A stretch of 64,000 bases of DNA from Hemerocallis citrina (lineage: Eukaryota > Streptophyta > Magnoliopsida > Asparagales > Asphodelaceae). Shown here piece after piece: positions 21,316-33,519 of this stretch. The DNA lies in contig CM030368.1 in the NCBI GenBank assembly GCA_017893485.1, positions 177,316,504 through 177,380,503 of the forward strand. The letters run 5' to 3'. The number at the start of each line of letters is the position of its first letter. Position 1 is the first letter of the stretch. The notes beneath the pieces were generated by a model. It did no database searches and was not told where the DNA came from. It saw only the letters and a program-made list of their open reading frames with translations. The position numbers were made by a program, and so were the translations under genes.

Positions 21316-24300
21316 TCATAACAACATAAGTGAATTTTTTGCATCAGAACAATAGTCATTACGATCTAGCCAAAGGTTCCACATAATTGAAGCCACAGCA
21401 AAATTCCAATCTAATCTTACTTCCTTTCTAATCCTGTTCGATCGAATGTCCCCCCAGACCTCAGCACTAGACCCTGGATAATTTAAAACCCCGAACGTGT
21501 GACCCACTTTCCCCCAGACCCATCTAACTCTATGGCAATTGAAAATAATGTGATTCGTATCATCTTCGTGAGTTAGACATCTACTACATATCACGTTGTC
21601 CAAAAGTCCCCGGTTCCTCAAATTAACCTTTGAAAGAATCGCGTCATTCTCCACCAACCATAGAAAGGCTTTCACTTTGGAAGGAGCGTTGATACCCCAT
21701 ATTACATCCGCGACCTCATTTCTTATTCCTCCATCATTTAGCCATTTGTATAGTGAGGATACCGAAAACTTGCAGTTTGCCTCCAACGTGCACCATCTCT
21801 CGTCTTCCGACTGCTGGGTGTAATTTCCTTCAATACGAATGAAGTTATTGACAAGTTGGAGTTGGCTGATTGATTCCTGATCAAGGAAATCTTTGACTTC
21901 TAATCTCAATTTATTGTTCTTCCAAACGTCGTTCACCAGGGTGTCATTTTTTAGTACTGCCTCTGCAGCTGTGGGGAACAATCCCATAAGCGAGTTATTA
22001 CCACACCACTTGTCTTTCCAAAATCTTGTATTCTTGCCATTCTTTACCCTACATAGAGTGTTGCTATGATATACCTCGCCTGTCTTGTAAACCCCTTTCC
22101 AAAAGAACGATTTCATACTGTGGATTCCTTTACCCCCATATCTGAACTTCTTCCTTGCCCTATAATTAGTAAGAGACTTACACCACCAATTATTACGTCG
22201 ATTTGCCAACTTCCACCACCACTTACTTAGTAGGGCATTGTTCATATCTCTAAGATTAATGATTCCTAAACTACCAAACTCTTTCCTTTTGCAAACCCTC
22301 CCCCAGATGATAAGGTGGATCCCTTTACCCCCTTGTTTGCTCCTTTCCACAGAAATTTCCTTCTACATTTATCTATCTTGTGAATTACCCGTACCGGTAA
22401 TTCATAAATAGACATGAGATAGATAGGGATACTGTTGATGACTGAATTAAGCAAAGTGATCCTGCCCCCCAGCGTTAACAATCTCCCCTTCCAATCGGCT
22501 AATCTTTTCTCGATCCTATCAATTAAGGGTTGCCAATCTTCCCTAGTAAGCTTCCCAACCCTGATGGGAATCCCTAGATATGCCAGCGGAAACTCTCCCT
22601 TATTGCATCCTAGCATATGTTGGATTGATGTGATGGGAACGGAACATTTCTCGCTAAGCTGTATGACAGCTCTTATTGAAGTTAACCTTCATTCCAGACC
22701 ATGCCTCGATGCACTTCAAGACTGAACCCATAGCTATGATATCCTCCTTTGTTGCCGATCCAAACAATAAAGTATCATCAGCATACTGAAGGATAGAGAT
22801 TAGCTCTGAAAATCCTTTGATTTTTATGCCGAAATTAGTCCTCTCCTTTTTGCCGTTCGCTATCATCTCCGCCAGCCCATCAGCTACAATTGCAAATAAC
22901 AACGACGACAAAGGATCCCCTTGTCTAAGCCCTCTCTTGCATCTGATTTCTTTCCCCTGTGAACCGTTAACGATAAGGAACGATTTACCTCCTCTAATAC
23001 AATGGTAGATCCATTTCCTCCACCGTTCCCCGAATCCTTTCAGGAGTAGCGCTTCGTCCACCGAGTTCCATTCGACCGAGTCATATGCCTTTTGAAAGTC
23101 CACTTAAAAAAGAAAGCCATCTGTTTTGTCTTTGCATCCTCTGAAAACAATTTCATGAGCCGAAGCGATGCTATCCATGATGTCTCTTCCTTTAATGAAG
23201 CCGCTCTGTGATTCCCCAATGATATCATTTAAATGTGCCCCCAGTCTATTAGCCAAGATCTTGGTTATGATCTTAAAGGATCCGTTGAGTAGACTGATGG
23301 GTCTCAAGTCTCCAACCTCTTTTACCTCAGGTTTCTTGGGGATCAGAACAATATTTGCGTAGTTTAATCTTTCTAAATCTGCGTCCCCCTTATAAAAGTC
23401 TTGGACAATGCGCATGAAGTTCCCTTTGATGATTTTCCAATATAGCTTGTAAAAGAATAATGAAAATCCGTCCGGACCAGGCGCCTTATCCAGCCCCAGA
23501 CTGTTGATAGCAGATACAACTTCTTCTTCACTGAAATTGCTTTCAATGCTATCACAACCATTAATCCTTGATTCCATCCACATATTTTGGTTCAGCGAAC
23601 ACCTATGCTCTCTTCTTTTGCCCAACAGCTCCTTGTATTTCTCATTGATGTGTAGCGTGATTCTATCCTCGTTATCGTACCAAACTCCATCCACATTTAG
23701 CCCAGAAATGTGGTTGTTTCGCCTTCTTCCATTGGCAATCCTATGAAAAAATTTAGTGTTAGCGTCCCTCCTTCAACCACTGAATTCTGGAACGTTGCAT
23801 CTAATAATGTTCCTCCATCTTTCCAATTTGGAGTATATCTTGTCTATTCCTGTAGAGCTCATCTAATTCGGCCTCTATTAAGTCTCTTTCCTCCTCTATA
23901 AGTTCTAATTGCTCTATCCTCTCCCCTATTTCATCTTTGAGTCTTTGGTTCTGACCAAATTCCAACCTCGCCCACTGTTTCAACTTTATTCTTTGTCTCC
24001 TAATCTTTTGAATCCAACAAACCACCGCTGAGTCAGACATGGTAGGTGCATTCCAGCACTCCTCAATAATCCTCTGTGTTCCTTCGCAAAATGTCCATGA
24101 CTTCTCAAACCTAAACTGGTGTCTGTTCCTTCTTTCTCCTTCTCTGCAATCCAAGGCTAGCGGGGTGTGATCTGAGGTGAATCTGATCATTGCTTTGGCC
24201 CTAGCTAATGGAAATTTGTCTTCCCATTCAATGGACACTAGAATTCTGTCCAATTTTGCCATAGTTGGGGCTGCTTGTAAATTCGACCAGGTGTATTTTC

Positions 24301-24841
24301 TATTCGTAGGATCGATTTCCACTAAATCTAAAGCATTGATTAAAGCGTTGAACTACTCCCTATCTCCCCTAGGTGCTCCTCTACCAAGATGTTCGTATTG
24401 AAATCTTGTTATGTTGAAATTACCTCCCACGACCCACAGACCCCTGCACCTTCCTCTAATGCTCCTAAGCTCGTCCCAGAACAAATTCCTTTGCACAGAC
24501 TCATAAGGACCGTAGACTGTGGTAACCGTATGAATCCAACTATCAGCTCATCTTCTGATAGTAATCGTGACCGAAAATGTCCCCAATATTTCGTCTATAA
24601 TCTAAAACAATCTAGGATCTACCCCAATAGCTATACCCCATGAAAACCCTCTCGAAGGTTTAAACCTCCACTCAAAGGATCCTATTCCTTTAATGTTCTG
24701 AAAATCTACCGTAGTTGGAAATTCAACCCTAGTTTCCTGAAATGCACAGACGGTCGACCTGTACCTAATGATAGTGTCATTAATGAGCCTCTTTTTTGAT
24801 TTCTGTCTCATCTCCCTCACATTCCAAAAGATGTATAACAT
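21316..24841 (-). pseudogene. LINE-2 ORF2: endonuclease, reverse transcriptase, zf-RVT
   Basis: The N-terminal endonuclease starts near 24841 (FWNVREMRQ, CAFQETR) and continues at 24322 (RKYTWSNLQAAPTMAKLDRI, SDHTPLALD). The reverse transcriptase covers 23694-22654 with LDKAPGPDGFSLFFYK, LRPISLLNGSFKIITKILA, SGFIKGRDIMDSI, RGLRQGDPLSSLLFAIVADG and the intact active site LQYADDTLLFG. The C-terminal zf-RVT domain lies at 21316-22350 (KAFLWLVENDAIL, CSRCLTHEDDTNHIIFNC). The enzyme nicks DNA and copies element RNA at the nick. The frame shifts near 24350, 23700, 23103, 22640 and 22300, so no full protein is possible. Confidence 0.92.
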
Positions 24842-24893
24842 TGATAACTATTATATCGATCACCTATACTCTAGAACCTAATGCGCCCCCTCT

Positions 24894-27443
24894 TTATTCT
24901 ATTTGTCGTTGACTCTCCCCTCTAATAATATTCACGTGATACAATTGCTCCTCTCTATTAGACCCCATGGCTAGACCGTAAAGACTAGCAAAATATATAA
25001 GAGAATCTTCATTTAAAAGATCTAATACTGAGAAGTTAGCCGAAGAGTTACCTTGACAAGCCGAAGTTGGATCTCTAGTCTTTGTCGCCGCTCTAATCAA
25101 ATCCTCTTCACTTGGACTACTCGAGCCCCATTTATCCAACTGCCTTTTGCTTTTTCACTGAAAGTCTACATTATTTTTGACCACGCCGTCCCCTTCGCTC
25201 TCTCCTACACCACCTCCTGCCAACTCTCTAACTTGCTTTGCCCATTTTTTGTGCTCAGAGTCATATGCACTTCCGCCGCTTTGTAGGACATCTAAAGCTC
25301 CTATCATACCGTTCAGTGGCTCCGAATCAAACACATGAGCACTCTGCTCTAAGGAAATCTCCGAGTCAACCTGTACGACATTGGTCTCATCTTCAATTGC
25401 CTCCATAGCGTCAATCGGCCTATTTTAATTTTCCCCTATTTCCTTTTCACCTTCATTATTTCTCAATTCCATAGCAGCCTGTTGAAGCCCAATCCCGATC
25501 GCAGCCCTTTCTGGCCCATGATCCCCTTCATTAATAAGGCAGACTAAGTTGGGCCTTTGGAGGTTTTCGTCATGCGTACTGGGCTGTAGAGACCGGCCCA
25601 CTTCCTCCACACCCTGAGATTCAGCTTTTCAAATTTGAGTGCCAAATCCCCCTGTGCGCGCTATATCTTCTATAGCCTTTTGGATAGAGGCTTGAAGCTC
25701 ATCCTTCGACAGCAATGAAAAACCAGGGACCTCCCTCGAAATCTGCTCAGAAGTCTCAATATCCACATTCGAAGCAATCTTCAGAATCCTTGGTTTCCGT
25801 AGACTCAATGCTTTGACCCCTGTATCATCGTCCTGAACACCCTTCCCATCGCACCGCTGAGGTACCAGATGCCCCATCACTGGCTCCTTCAATCCCGCAT
25901 GTCGTACTCCATTTTGAATTGTATCATTGAGATTTGATCCATACTGATCCGCGATCTTCATCGAATCCTGAGACTTGAAGCAGGATGAACAGCCTTGATC
26001 TTGATCTGCAGGAATGGACGGTCCTCCTTCATCGTCTACCTTCAGCCTCCTCTCATATCAGACCCCGTTGTTCTATCATCTGATCGCTCCTCTTCCTCCC
26101 GCATCGAAACCTTCCCAAAGGATACGTTCTTCTTTTTCTTAACGATAACTTTAACATCATAAAATTCCCCCTCGAACTCCACTTGGACCATCGATGGGAT
26201 ATCCTAAAAATTTTTGCATCCTACTCTGATTCGCGCAAATTCCCTCCTCTCCTGAGTAATAGTACTTTTATCCACTTCCTGAAGATAGCCGAATGCTCGA
26301 ACGAGATTTTGAAACCCCGAACGAAGCCAACAGTGAAAAGGGAAGTTGAACAATCGAACCCAAATTGAAGGCATCTTGTTCGCCTTAAGAGCTCCATATT
26401 TGTGCGACCATTGAGAAAATGTTACGTAGAAGTCGTCGGAGCCCATACCTCTTTTACCTAGCACCTCATTCAACCTCGCCTCGTTCATGATAGTGGACGA
26501 AGAAGGCGCTGATATTTAGACGCTGAACCCGCCATTGAAGCGTAGCCGACAGAGTAATGTTGGCGTAGAGCAAGCTTTCGATCTCCTCAGCTAATGGGTT
26601 CCCATTTTGCACTTTGATTACACTGCACATTCGAAAGCGACGTTCGAGCTCTGCCATGAGAGGAGTCAGGGTAATTAACGCCTTAACCATCGCTCTTCCT
26701 CCCACGAAACTCTCTTGCATTTTTCTACTGTGAGTGTTGGTCGGTGATACTCCTCTTGGGGCTGTGGACGATGGTGTCGGCACCCTCTTGGAGCTTGGGC
26801 AATCTATGGAAATATGGCCAGATCTTCGACACGGGTAGCAAAACCAATCTTTGGTGCAATGCGAGATCGTGTGCCCCCATTGTGCATATTTATGGCACTG
26901 CTGGCCAGAACCAGCCGACGCTGACTCTTCCCTAGTCTGTCTCTTTGCTGCTTTGATCGTTTTACGAGAGCGCACAAGCAACCACTCTCCATCTTTGTCG
27001 TTCTTGGTGATCCTAGTTGTCTTTGGCGGAGAGATCCTTCTTGCGCTGAATCTTGCCGGCGATGCCTTCCTCGCAAACCCCTTGGCGACTTCTACATACG
27101 TCAGACGTTTTCGCTCCGAGTGTTCTCTATCATCTTCCCTATCCGACGAGCCATCTCTCTTTGTCTTTCCCTTATCTCTTTCCTCTTCGCCTCTATGAGA
27201 TTCACTCGTCTTCACTCTATGGGAAGATTGAAGAGCCTTGTGGGCAGTACGACCTCTCGATCTATTCGAGTGGTTGTAGTCCCTTCTATCCTCTTGCTTT
27301 CTCCACACACTCCTTTCCGAAGTGTCTTCTCTTCTTCTTTTTGCCATGTCTTCCTCTTGCTCTGCTTGTTTGGAATATCTGGTGTTGAAGTTGATTTGGT
27401 GAGTGCTGGTGTGGTAGTGAGAACCCATTTTTTTAGTTCTCAT
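24894..27443 (-). pseudogene. LINE-2 ORF1: RNA-binding protein with CCHC knuckles
   Basis: The frame from 27443 to 26466 gives a basic, Arg/Ser/Glu-rich N-terminus, then two adjacent CCHC knuckles (CHKYAQWGHTISHC and CYPCRRSGHISIDC). A frameshift near 26470 leads to a DUF4283-like block (MPSIWVRLFNFPFHCWLRSG, FGYLQEVDKSTI). Downstream frames (25961-24894) look like the acidic C-terminal half. The knuckles precede the DUF4283-like region, the reverse of the most familiar plant L1 order. ORF1 proteins bind element RNA. Several further frame breaks make it non-functional. Confidence 0.85.
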
Positions 27444-27516
27444 ACAAAACCTTTGTTATTTAAATTTCACTTTCCCTGAAAATAACTGAGAAATAAAAAT
27501 GGCTGAACTTAAATAC

Positions 27517-27640
27517 CGGCAGGATTTGTGATGGCATTTGAAAAAGCTAAAGCCAAGGAAACTCCTTTTCCGCAACCTGACATGTCTTCACCAAGAAGGA
27601 GCTTTGCAAACTACTCTCACATCTGCTCAATGTCTGTACC
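27517..27640 (-). pseudogene. RopGEF PRONE-domain exon A, with upstream stops
   Basis: The minus frame reads [12 protein letters not shown], then [18 protein letters not shown], the N-terminal hallmark of the PRONE domain. It ends at an intact donor (G|GTATTT, 27515-27516). Directly upstream of FAKLLL the frame has TGA and TAG, where RopGEFs have a Met-Lys-Glu-Arg-type segment. Either the gene is broken here or an acceptor at GAGTAG is used. A hAT element (27660-28774) is inserted about 20 bases further upstream. The join to exon B restores a perfect consensus. Earlier exons were not found in the window. Confidence 0.85.
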
Positions 27641-27659
27641 ATACCAAGCACAATAAAGG

Positions 27660-28774
27660 CATTGGCGGATCTGGGCCCAAGCAGCACAAGCAACTGCTTT
27701 GGGCCCCCAATTTTATAGGGCCCCATATTTTTTAAGTATTTACAATGTTTAAAAAAAATGTAATTGTTTTCAGATACGATTATATTGTATTATCTAAATT
27801 TTGAAACAACAGTTGGCCTATTAACTCATTTGGTTAGAGCGTTGTGTTAATAACATGAAGGTCACATATTTGAAACCTCATGGGCAAATTAATTTTTCAA
27901 TCGTTATGTTATATTTTAAACTAATTATTTTTCACATAGTCATACATGTCATTTTACCATTTTATAAATTTAATATTATTTTTCACTTAGCCCATGCATG
28001 TTATTTTATGATATTTTTTCAATGTTCTATGATATATCATATTTACCTATTTATAATAAATTTCTAACAAAATCTTCAAATACATATGATTATTCTACAT
28101 TTTAAGATTTCAACTAGTATTCTCATATGCATATATTCATCATCACTTCATTCTGACCGTGTTATCTAATATATCATATTACCTCTTTGTGATAATGTAA
28201 TCTTCAAGTGCATATACATCTTTGCTTTGTTTGCTTCTTTTCCCTTTGTTACAAATTTTGTATCTGCTAATGAAAGGAATATTAGGATTGTCTTCAAAAA
28301 GAAAAAATATATAAGAGGCATTTGATAAAATCAAAATGTATCCATGAAAGCATTCAAATAGCATTATAGATATACTTCAATCATGTGAGCTCAATATTTT
28401 CTGTTAATGTATACAAACTCAACGTTAGTTTACTTGTATATTTTAAACTTTTTTTTTGGGCTCTATTCCTCTTTAATTCTCTCATTCATCATTTATATTC
28501 TCTTAGACAACATGCAATTCAGAATAAAATCACTGCCACTTCTTCCTTAGAGTTTTTTCGAGTTTCTTTTTGTCACGAGACATTTCATGTAAAATATGTA
28601 CGTTATCAATTAATTTTTTTGGGAAGCATATATATACAAATTTATTTTCATTTAAATAGTATGTCCTTCAAGGCTCCAAGTTTGTTTGCATTTAAATAAT
28701 TGTCATTTTTCAACTTGCAAAAGGCTCAATTTGAGAACCTGCTTAGGGCCCCCTGAAACTCAGATACGCCCCTG
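27660..28774. mobile_element. Non-autonomous hAT element
   Basis: An exact 8-bp duplication, AATAAAGG, flanks it (27652-27659 and 28775-28782), as expected for hAT. The terminal inverted repeats are CATTGGCGGATCTGGG and CAGGGGCGTATCTGAG (minus strand), 12 of 16 matching. Subterminal GGGCCC-rich words (TGGGCCC, AGGGCCCC) occur at both ends. The interior is AT-rich and encodes no transposase. It contains a tRNA-Ile-like relic at 27815-27886. It interrupts the region just upstream of RopGEF exon A. Confidence 0.88.
27815..27886 (+). pseudogene. tRNA-Ile (AAU)-like relic
   Basis: About 72 bases follow the plant tRNA-Ile pattern: start GGCCTATTA, box A-like TCATTTGGTTAGAGC, anticodon loop TTAATAA containing AAT, box B-like GTCACATATTTGAAACC and end TGGGCA. 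The acceptor start and anticodon arm (TTGTG with CATGA) can pair, but the T arm no longer pairs and box B deviates from GGTTCGANNCC. It is therefore a decayed gene or a tRNA-derived SINE head, carried inside a hAT element. Confidence 0.7.
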
Positions 28775-28782
28775 AATAAAGG

Positions 28783-29353
28783 TAAGTATTTATAATTATC
28801 AAGATCGTTTTTAACAATTTCTTTTAACAATATGATAAATAAATCTCGTAAATTGCACAAATATGATCTCTCATATAATTTCAATATCCCAACATTCTCT
28901 CATATTCAAATAATTATCAACATAATATAAAGAAATTTTCAAATAAATATACTACTATTTATAAATAATTTTATAATTTTTAAATGATCATTCAACATAA
29001 CATATATCTTTCGTTTCGGAGAAAAAGAAAATCAATAAGTCTTATTTCATACTTATGTTGAAAAATGTCAAAAAATTCACGCCCAAGACAAAATCTTCAT
29101 ATACAGCATGGTTTTGCATACTTTTTTGAGAGGTTATGCATTCGATTCCGGCCCAAGACAAAATTTAATTTGCAATGTTGGAAAATCATCTCACCAATGC
29201 GGCCTGTTATGAACGAATGCCGAATAATAGCATAGTAATAAAATTTAAATTAAATTTTGCATTACCAACAATTCCATCAACTTCCCCCTTTTTTGGAGAT
29301 TTCCACCGAAAATGAACTTTTTCCTAGTACTGGAACAAAAATCAATTGTTACA
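28783..29353. other. AT-rich spacer between two hAT elements
   Basis: No coding signal and no repeat boundary was found. A short word, CGGCCCAAGACAAAAT, appears near 29150 with a partial copy near 29085, hinting at an old local duplication. It may be RopGEF upstream or intron sequence. Confidence 0.4.
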
Positions 29354-29361
29354 CTTACACC

Positions 29362-29954
29362 TAAAAGTTTGCATGGGTCTGGTCGAGTGGATTTTTAATA
29401 ATTTTGAATCCCAACCTTTTTTTTTTCAAACCCAAAACCCACCAAAATCTGTCAGGTTTATATTTTTATACCCAAACCAAGAGCCATCGGTTTCAGGTTG
29501 GTTCGGTTAGATTTCGGGTTACACGGGTGGGGTCAGTTTTGTCGAATAAACCCTTATTTTTCTCATTTATGATTGTATTTTTACTCTTTTTTATAACGTC
29601 TAGCCAATTAAAAGAAATATGTTGAAATTGAAAATCAATAATTTTCAACCTTCTAACAAGAGATTGGCGGTTAAAATTAATCGCTAATGTATGTATAATA
29701 GAAGTTGCAGTGGTATGTCAGAATGATTGGAGGTTATAACTAATGTACATATGAATTACTCATCCAATATTACATCGGGTGTGAGGCGGGTTCGGTTAGG
29801 GTTTGAACAGGTGGGTTTCCTATAAAACCCAAACTCGACCTGGATTTTTAATAGGCTTTTTCAAACCCACCCAATCGTCTTTGGGCAGACTTTGAATGCC
29901 AAAAATGCCCACCTACTCAGGTTTAGGTCAAACCCGACCTGGTGCACACCCCTA
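29362..29954. mobile_element. hAT MITE whose target duplication was split by Copia-2
   Basis: The ends are TAAAAGTTTGCA (left) and TAGGGGTGTGCA (minus strand, right), with GGGTT-rich subterminal sequence. The left duplication is CTTACACC (29354-29361). On the right, CTTAC (29955-29959) is followed by Copia-2, and CTTACACC reappears at 40352-40359. Copia-2 therefore integrated inside the MITE's right duplication. No protein is encoded. Confidence 0.78.
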
Positions 29955-29959
29955 CTTAC

Positions 29960-30696
29960 TGTTAGGGTTGTGTCTTGTATACTCATTGTTTAGATTAAAA
30001 GAAGGTAATATGAAATACAGAGGTCGAAGCGTCAAAGCGAGTAGAAGGAGAACAGCAGCAGCAGCAGGTGCAGGATAGTTGCGGTCGACCGATCATGGTG
30101 ACAGTTGACCGCACCCCTGACCGCTCGTTGTACTGGAAAGTCAAAGAGTGGTACGATCGACCAGTCTTGTTGGACGGTCGACCGCCTGCGGCACTGATTC
30201 GTTTTTGGGATTCGATTTGTTAGGTCGGTTCAGCCCAATCTTCAACTCCAAGTTAGATCGTGCAGCTCCTATTCAGTGACTTCTTTTTCAGGTTTTATCG
30301 GACGACTAAGGATCAAGATTAGACCTAGGTTTCTCTCTATTCTTCTCTATATATTGTAAACTCCTCCAATATGAAAGGGAGTACTTCATAGATTCTTTTT
30401 TCCATTGCAAAGAGAGGCTCGAGAGAGAGATAGTTCTTGGTGGGTGAGTTTAATTCCTTGTTTCAAGTGAATCAGTAACTCCTTGTAATCTCTTCTAGTT
30501 GAATATCAGATCTGCCTATATTTCCCCCCGGATTAAGCAAAAGCTAATCAGGATAAGTCATCGTTGTTGTGTTTGTGTTAGTTTGGTGGATCTACTTGCT
30601 TGCTCAATTTATTCGCCTCGTCTACTTCGACTTCCTCATTGCTCTAATTAGTTCCGCTGCGACCAGAGGTCGTTGGTTGATGCCCCAATCCCAACA
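29960..30696 (+). repeat. Copia-2 5' LTR
   Basis: It starts TGTTAGGGTTGTG and ends CCCAACA. A TATA-like CTCTATATATTG lies near 30346. Exact GTCGAC words occur at 30084 and 30177 within a GCGGTCGACCG context, close to those of the Copia-1 LTR although the two elements are clearly different families. Confidence 0.93.
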
Positions 30697-30698
30697 AC

Positions 30699-30710
30699 TG
30701 GTATCAGAGC
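30699..30710 (+). other. Copia-2 primer-binding site
   Basis: TGGTATCAGAGC, the exact complement of the initiator tRNA-Met 3' region, starts three bases after the LTR end. The same sequence appears a second time inside the 3' LTR at 39874-39885. Confidence 0.92.
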
Positions 30711-30737
30711 TTCAGGTTGCCGAGTTCCTTGGTTAAG

Positions 30738-31559
30738 ATGACAGGCCACAGTATTTTGAAGATCAAGCAGTTTGATGGTAAGATCAATTTCAATCTTTGG
30801 AAGACTGACATGTATGATGTTCTTGTTCAAGAACGATTGAAGTCAGTAGTAAAGAAGAAGGAAAAGCCAAATGATATGAAGGATGACGTTTGGAAAGATA
30901 TTCGTGAAAGAGCCATGAGTCTAATCCGACTATCCTTGGCGGACGAGGCCAAGTGCAGATTTCTTGAAGAAACTGACACGGCAAGTCTGTGGGAAAGACT
31001 CATAACTGAATACTCTGGTTCGTCGTTATTAGATCGGATGCATTGGAAGAGAAAGTTGTTCCGTTTATCTATGAAGGAAGGTACCGATCTCCAAGACCAC
31101 ATTACAGAGTTTAATAAGGTATTATCTGAACTTAAGGCGATCAACGCACATGTGTGTGAGGAAGATAAAGGTTTTAACCTGATATATTCACTGCCGAATT
31201 TGTACGAGCCGTTGATCACGACCATGCTACACGGTAGATCTGCCAAGGAGAGTATTTCGGTAGATGGTGTAATCAAAGCATTGAAGGAAAATCAATTTAG
31301 GAAGGAGACCCATAAATCTGTATCGTCTATTCGTACAAGTTGTCTAGCAGTGGATGGTCCTTCGGAAAAAAGACAAAGTGCTTTGCAAAAGGATTTGATT
31401 CGTTGCCGATATTGCAAGAGACCAGGGCATATCAAGAAAGACTATTGGAAATTGCAGAATCAGGAGAGCACAAACAACGGAATTTCAGCCAATGTGGTTA
31501 GTGCCTTTGATTCAGGCAATTCGTGTCTTCTTGTTTCAAATTCTTTAGAAGTGGATTCT
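30738..31559 (+). pseudogene. Copia-2 gag
   Basis: The frame starts at ATG 30738 (MTGHSILKIKQFDGKINFNL), the usual Copia gag opening. An in-frame extension to 30717 lacks an ATG. The capsid blocks AMSLIRLSLADEAKCRFLEE, LWERLITEYSGSS, LFRLSMKEGTDLQDHITEFN and LIYSLPNLYEPLITTML are open and uninterrupted. The zinc knuckle at about residue 221 reads CRYCKRPGHIKKDY, so the last Cys is replaced by Tyr. The frame runs into the nested LTR at 31560. It shares a degenerate protein pattern with the Tork lineage. Confidence 0.9.
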
Positions 31560-33072
31560 TGTAACACCCTGAATTCCAAAATACAACTGAATTTGAGATT
31601 CCACAGGATCTTTACACATCTTTCGTACAATTTTACAAGGAATTTAAAACTTTTCACTTTACATCAGAGTTACAAGAAATTTTTATACTTTACATTCTAC
31701 AGCGGAAGCAAATTTACAACATTTATATACAAGTACAACAACATTTGAATAATCTCTAAGCATCAGTTCTCCTTTAATCTTTATCATGTCATTTATCCTG
31801 CATACAAAACTGTGGGTACGTCAGTTTATTCAACCGACAAATATTATACACGGCCATCCTCTTTATGCCAGAAACAGTATAATTGATTTTCCATATTTAA
31901 CAAACACAAACTTGTTCACATATCAAACTAAGGGGAATACCCTATTGATGTCGTGTTGTGATTGTGCACTTAGTCCTTAATGCAGTTATTTATATTATAT
32001 AACACTAATGCACACTTGTTCAGATTCTATGCATCCCATACTACATAGGTCCGAGAGCAAGCCTCTTAATCGTTCTTCATCTTGTAGGGTTCAATCTCTC
32101 GTCATGACTTAATCTACTACTGTAACTACGGTAAGTATCCTAGATGTCCTATGAGTACGAGCTCATGTACAGAAACACTGGAGGGGAATCCCACGTCATG
32201 TCACGACGCATCGTGAAGACTATCTATGGACAATTCAACCTTCTTCATGGCACACGATCCTCTCGCAATCACCAAACACCCCACAAGCGTCGCCAAGATC
32301 CCGATAATTCTGGAGTAGTGCCCACGTCATGTTACGACGCATCGTAAAGACAAACTGTGAATCACACCCACATCGTAGACTCGAGGCCCTCATACTTGTA
32401 TTTTTCTCTCACTTTCATCACCTCTTCACTATGTATTAATCCTTAATTTTAATGAAATCATAAACAAAATCAATCTCTTAGGGTTAGCCCTCTCACCAAT
32501 ACCGGTCTTATTTCTTTCATTTCACAATGACCCAAGCTTGGTCTTATCAATTTCAATAATCATATCTCATCACTTTCACTTGCCGGTGTGAGTTTTGGCT
32601 ACACCCTAATTTCAATTTCAATTCACAAATTCACCATCTGAGTTGTCATACTCAAGAACATTTCTCTTTTTCAATCACATGATTCCCAATCTTTTCATGA
32701 GTCAATAATCTTACATGAAGTTCAATTATCCATCATGCATTTCATAACCAACATATATTTCCACATTTAAAATCATATCACAAATATCTAGTCAAAGTGA
32801 ATATTTACAACTTCACTATTGTCACACTATTCTTTAATAAGAATAACTCATATAAAACTTCACAATTATATTTTCCTTCCATCAATCTTGCTTTTTAAAA
32901 TTTACATTAATCACCTCATGAAAATCCACATTTTTACGAAATTATAATTATAAGAAAACAATAGTTTCGAGTACAATTTCACCTCAAATACATTTTATTT
33001 TAGTCCAATAACTCCAAATAAATTTTCATAGGTTGTACAATTTCACCTCAAATACATTTTATTTTAGTCCAA

Positions 33073-33519
33073 CCTAGGTGTGGACATTAGAGGGTGAGTA
33101 TCACATAGAGTTAGAACATGATGTTTGGTTTGGGGTATGGTTATAGTTTTGCCATAGGGTATTGATGTGAATGTGAATTGCGTTGTGGTGGTTTTCCTTG
33201 GTCATGTCCTTTCTAAGGAGGGAGTGGCCACTGATCTTCGGAAGGATGAAGCAGATGTGGAAGGTCAGAGTTGGATGCAGGAGTTCAGAGGTTATTGCGG
33301 CATGGCTTCCGATGGCAAGTTATCAGAGTTGCGCAGCGGAAGATTGATTTCCTGAATTCTTTGCATGTTTGTATTTCTTTTGTTGGAATGCGTTCTTTCG
33401 TGTGATTGTATTTCCTTAAATTATGTTTCTATCCATGAGTTTTCATTCCTTGTTGGTGTGTTTGTTTGGATCCCATTAGCAGTAGTTCTGAGGACAGAAC
33501 TCTTCTAAGGAGGGAGTGA
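33073..33519 (+). pseudogene. Gypsy internal fragment: RT remnant and polypurine tract
   Basis: A short frame near 33185-33240 reads FLGHVLSKEGVATD, a conserved block after the RT core of plant chromoviruses. The sequence then jumps to 3' untranslated sequence, so most of pol is deleted. Directly before the LTR at 33520 lies CTAAGGAGGGAGTGA, a good polypurine tract. The left border with the surrounding LTR is unclear and no target duplication was found. Confidence 0.65.

Larger units (their letters stand above)
21030..27456 (-). mobile_element. LINE-2: full-length L1-type retrotransposon
   Basis: A 6.4-kb non-LTR retrotransposon lies on the minus strand inside the A-B intron of the RopGEF gene. 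A perfect 13-bp duplication, TATTTAAATTTCA, flanks it at 21017-21029 and 27457-27469. The A-rich 3' end lies at 21030-21040. The order is ORF1 (zinc knuckles, DUF4283-like domain), endonuclease, reverse transcriptase, zf-RVT. Its full length makes it unusual among LINE copies, which are often 5'-truncated. Frameshifts in both ORFs show it is dead. Confidence 0.93.
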
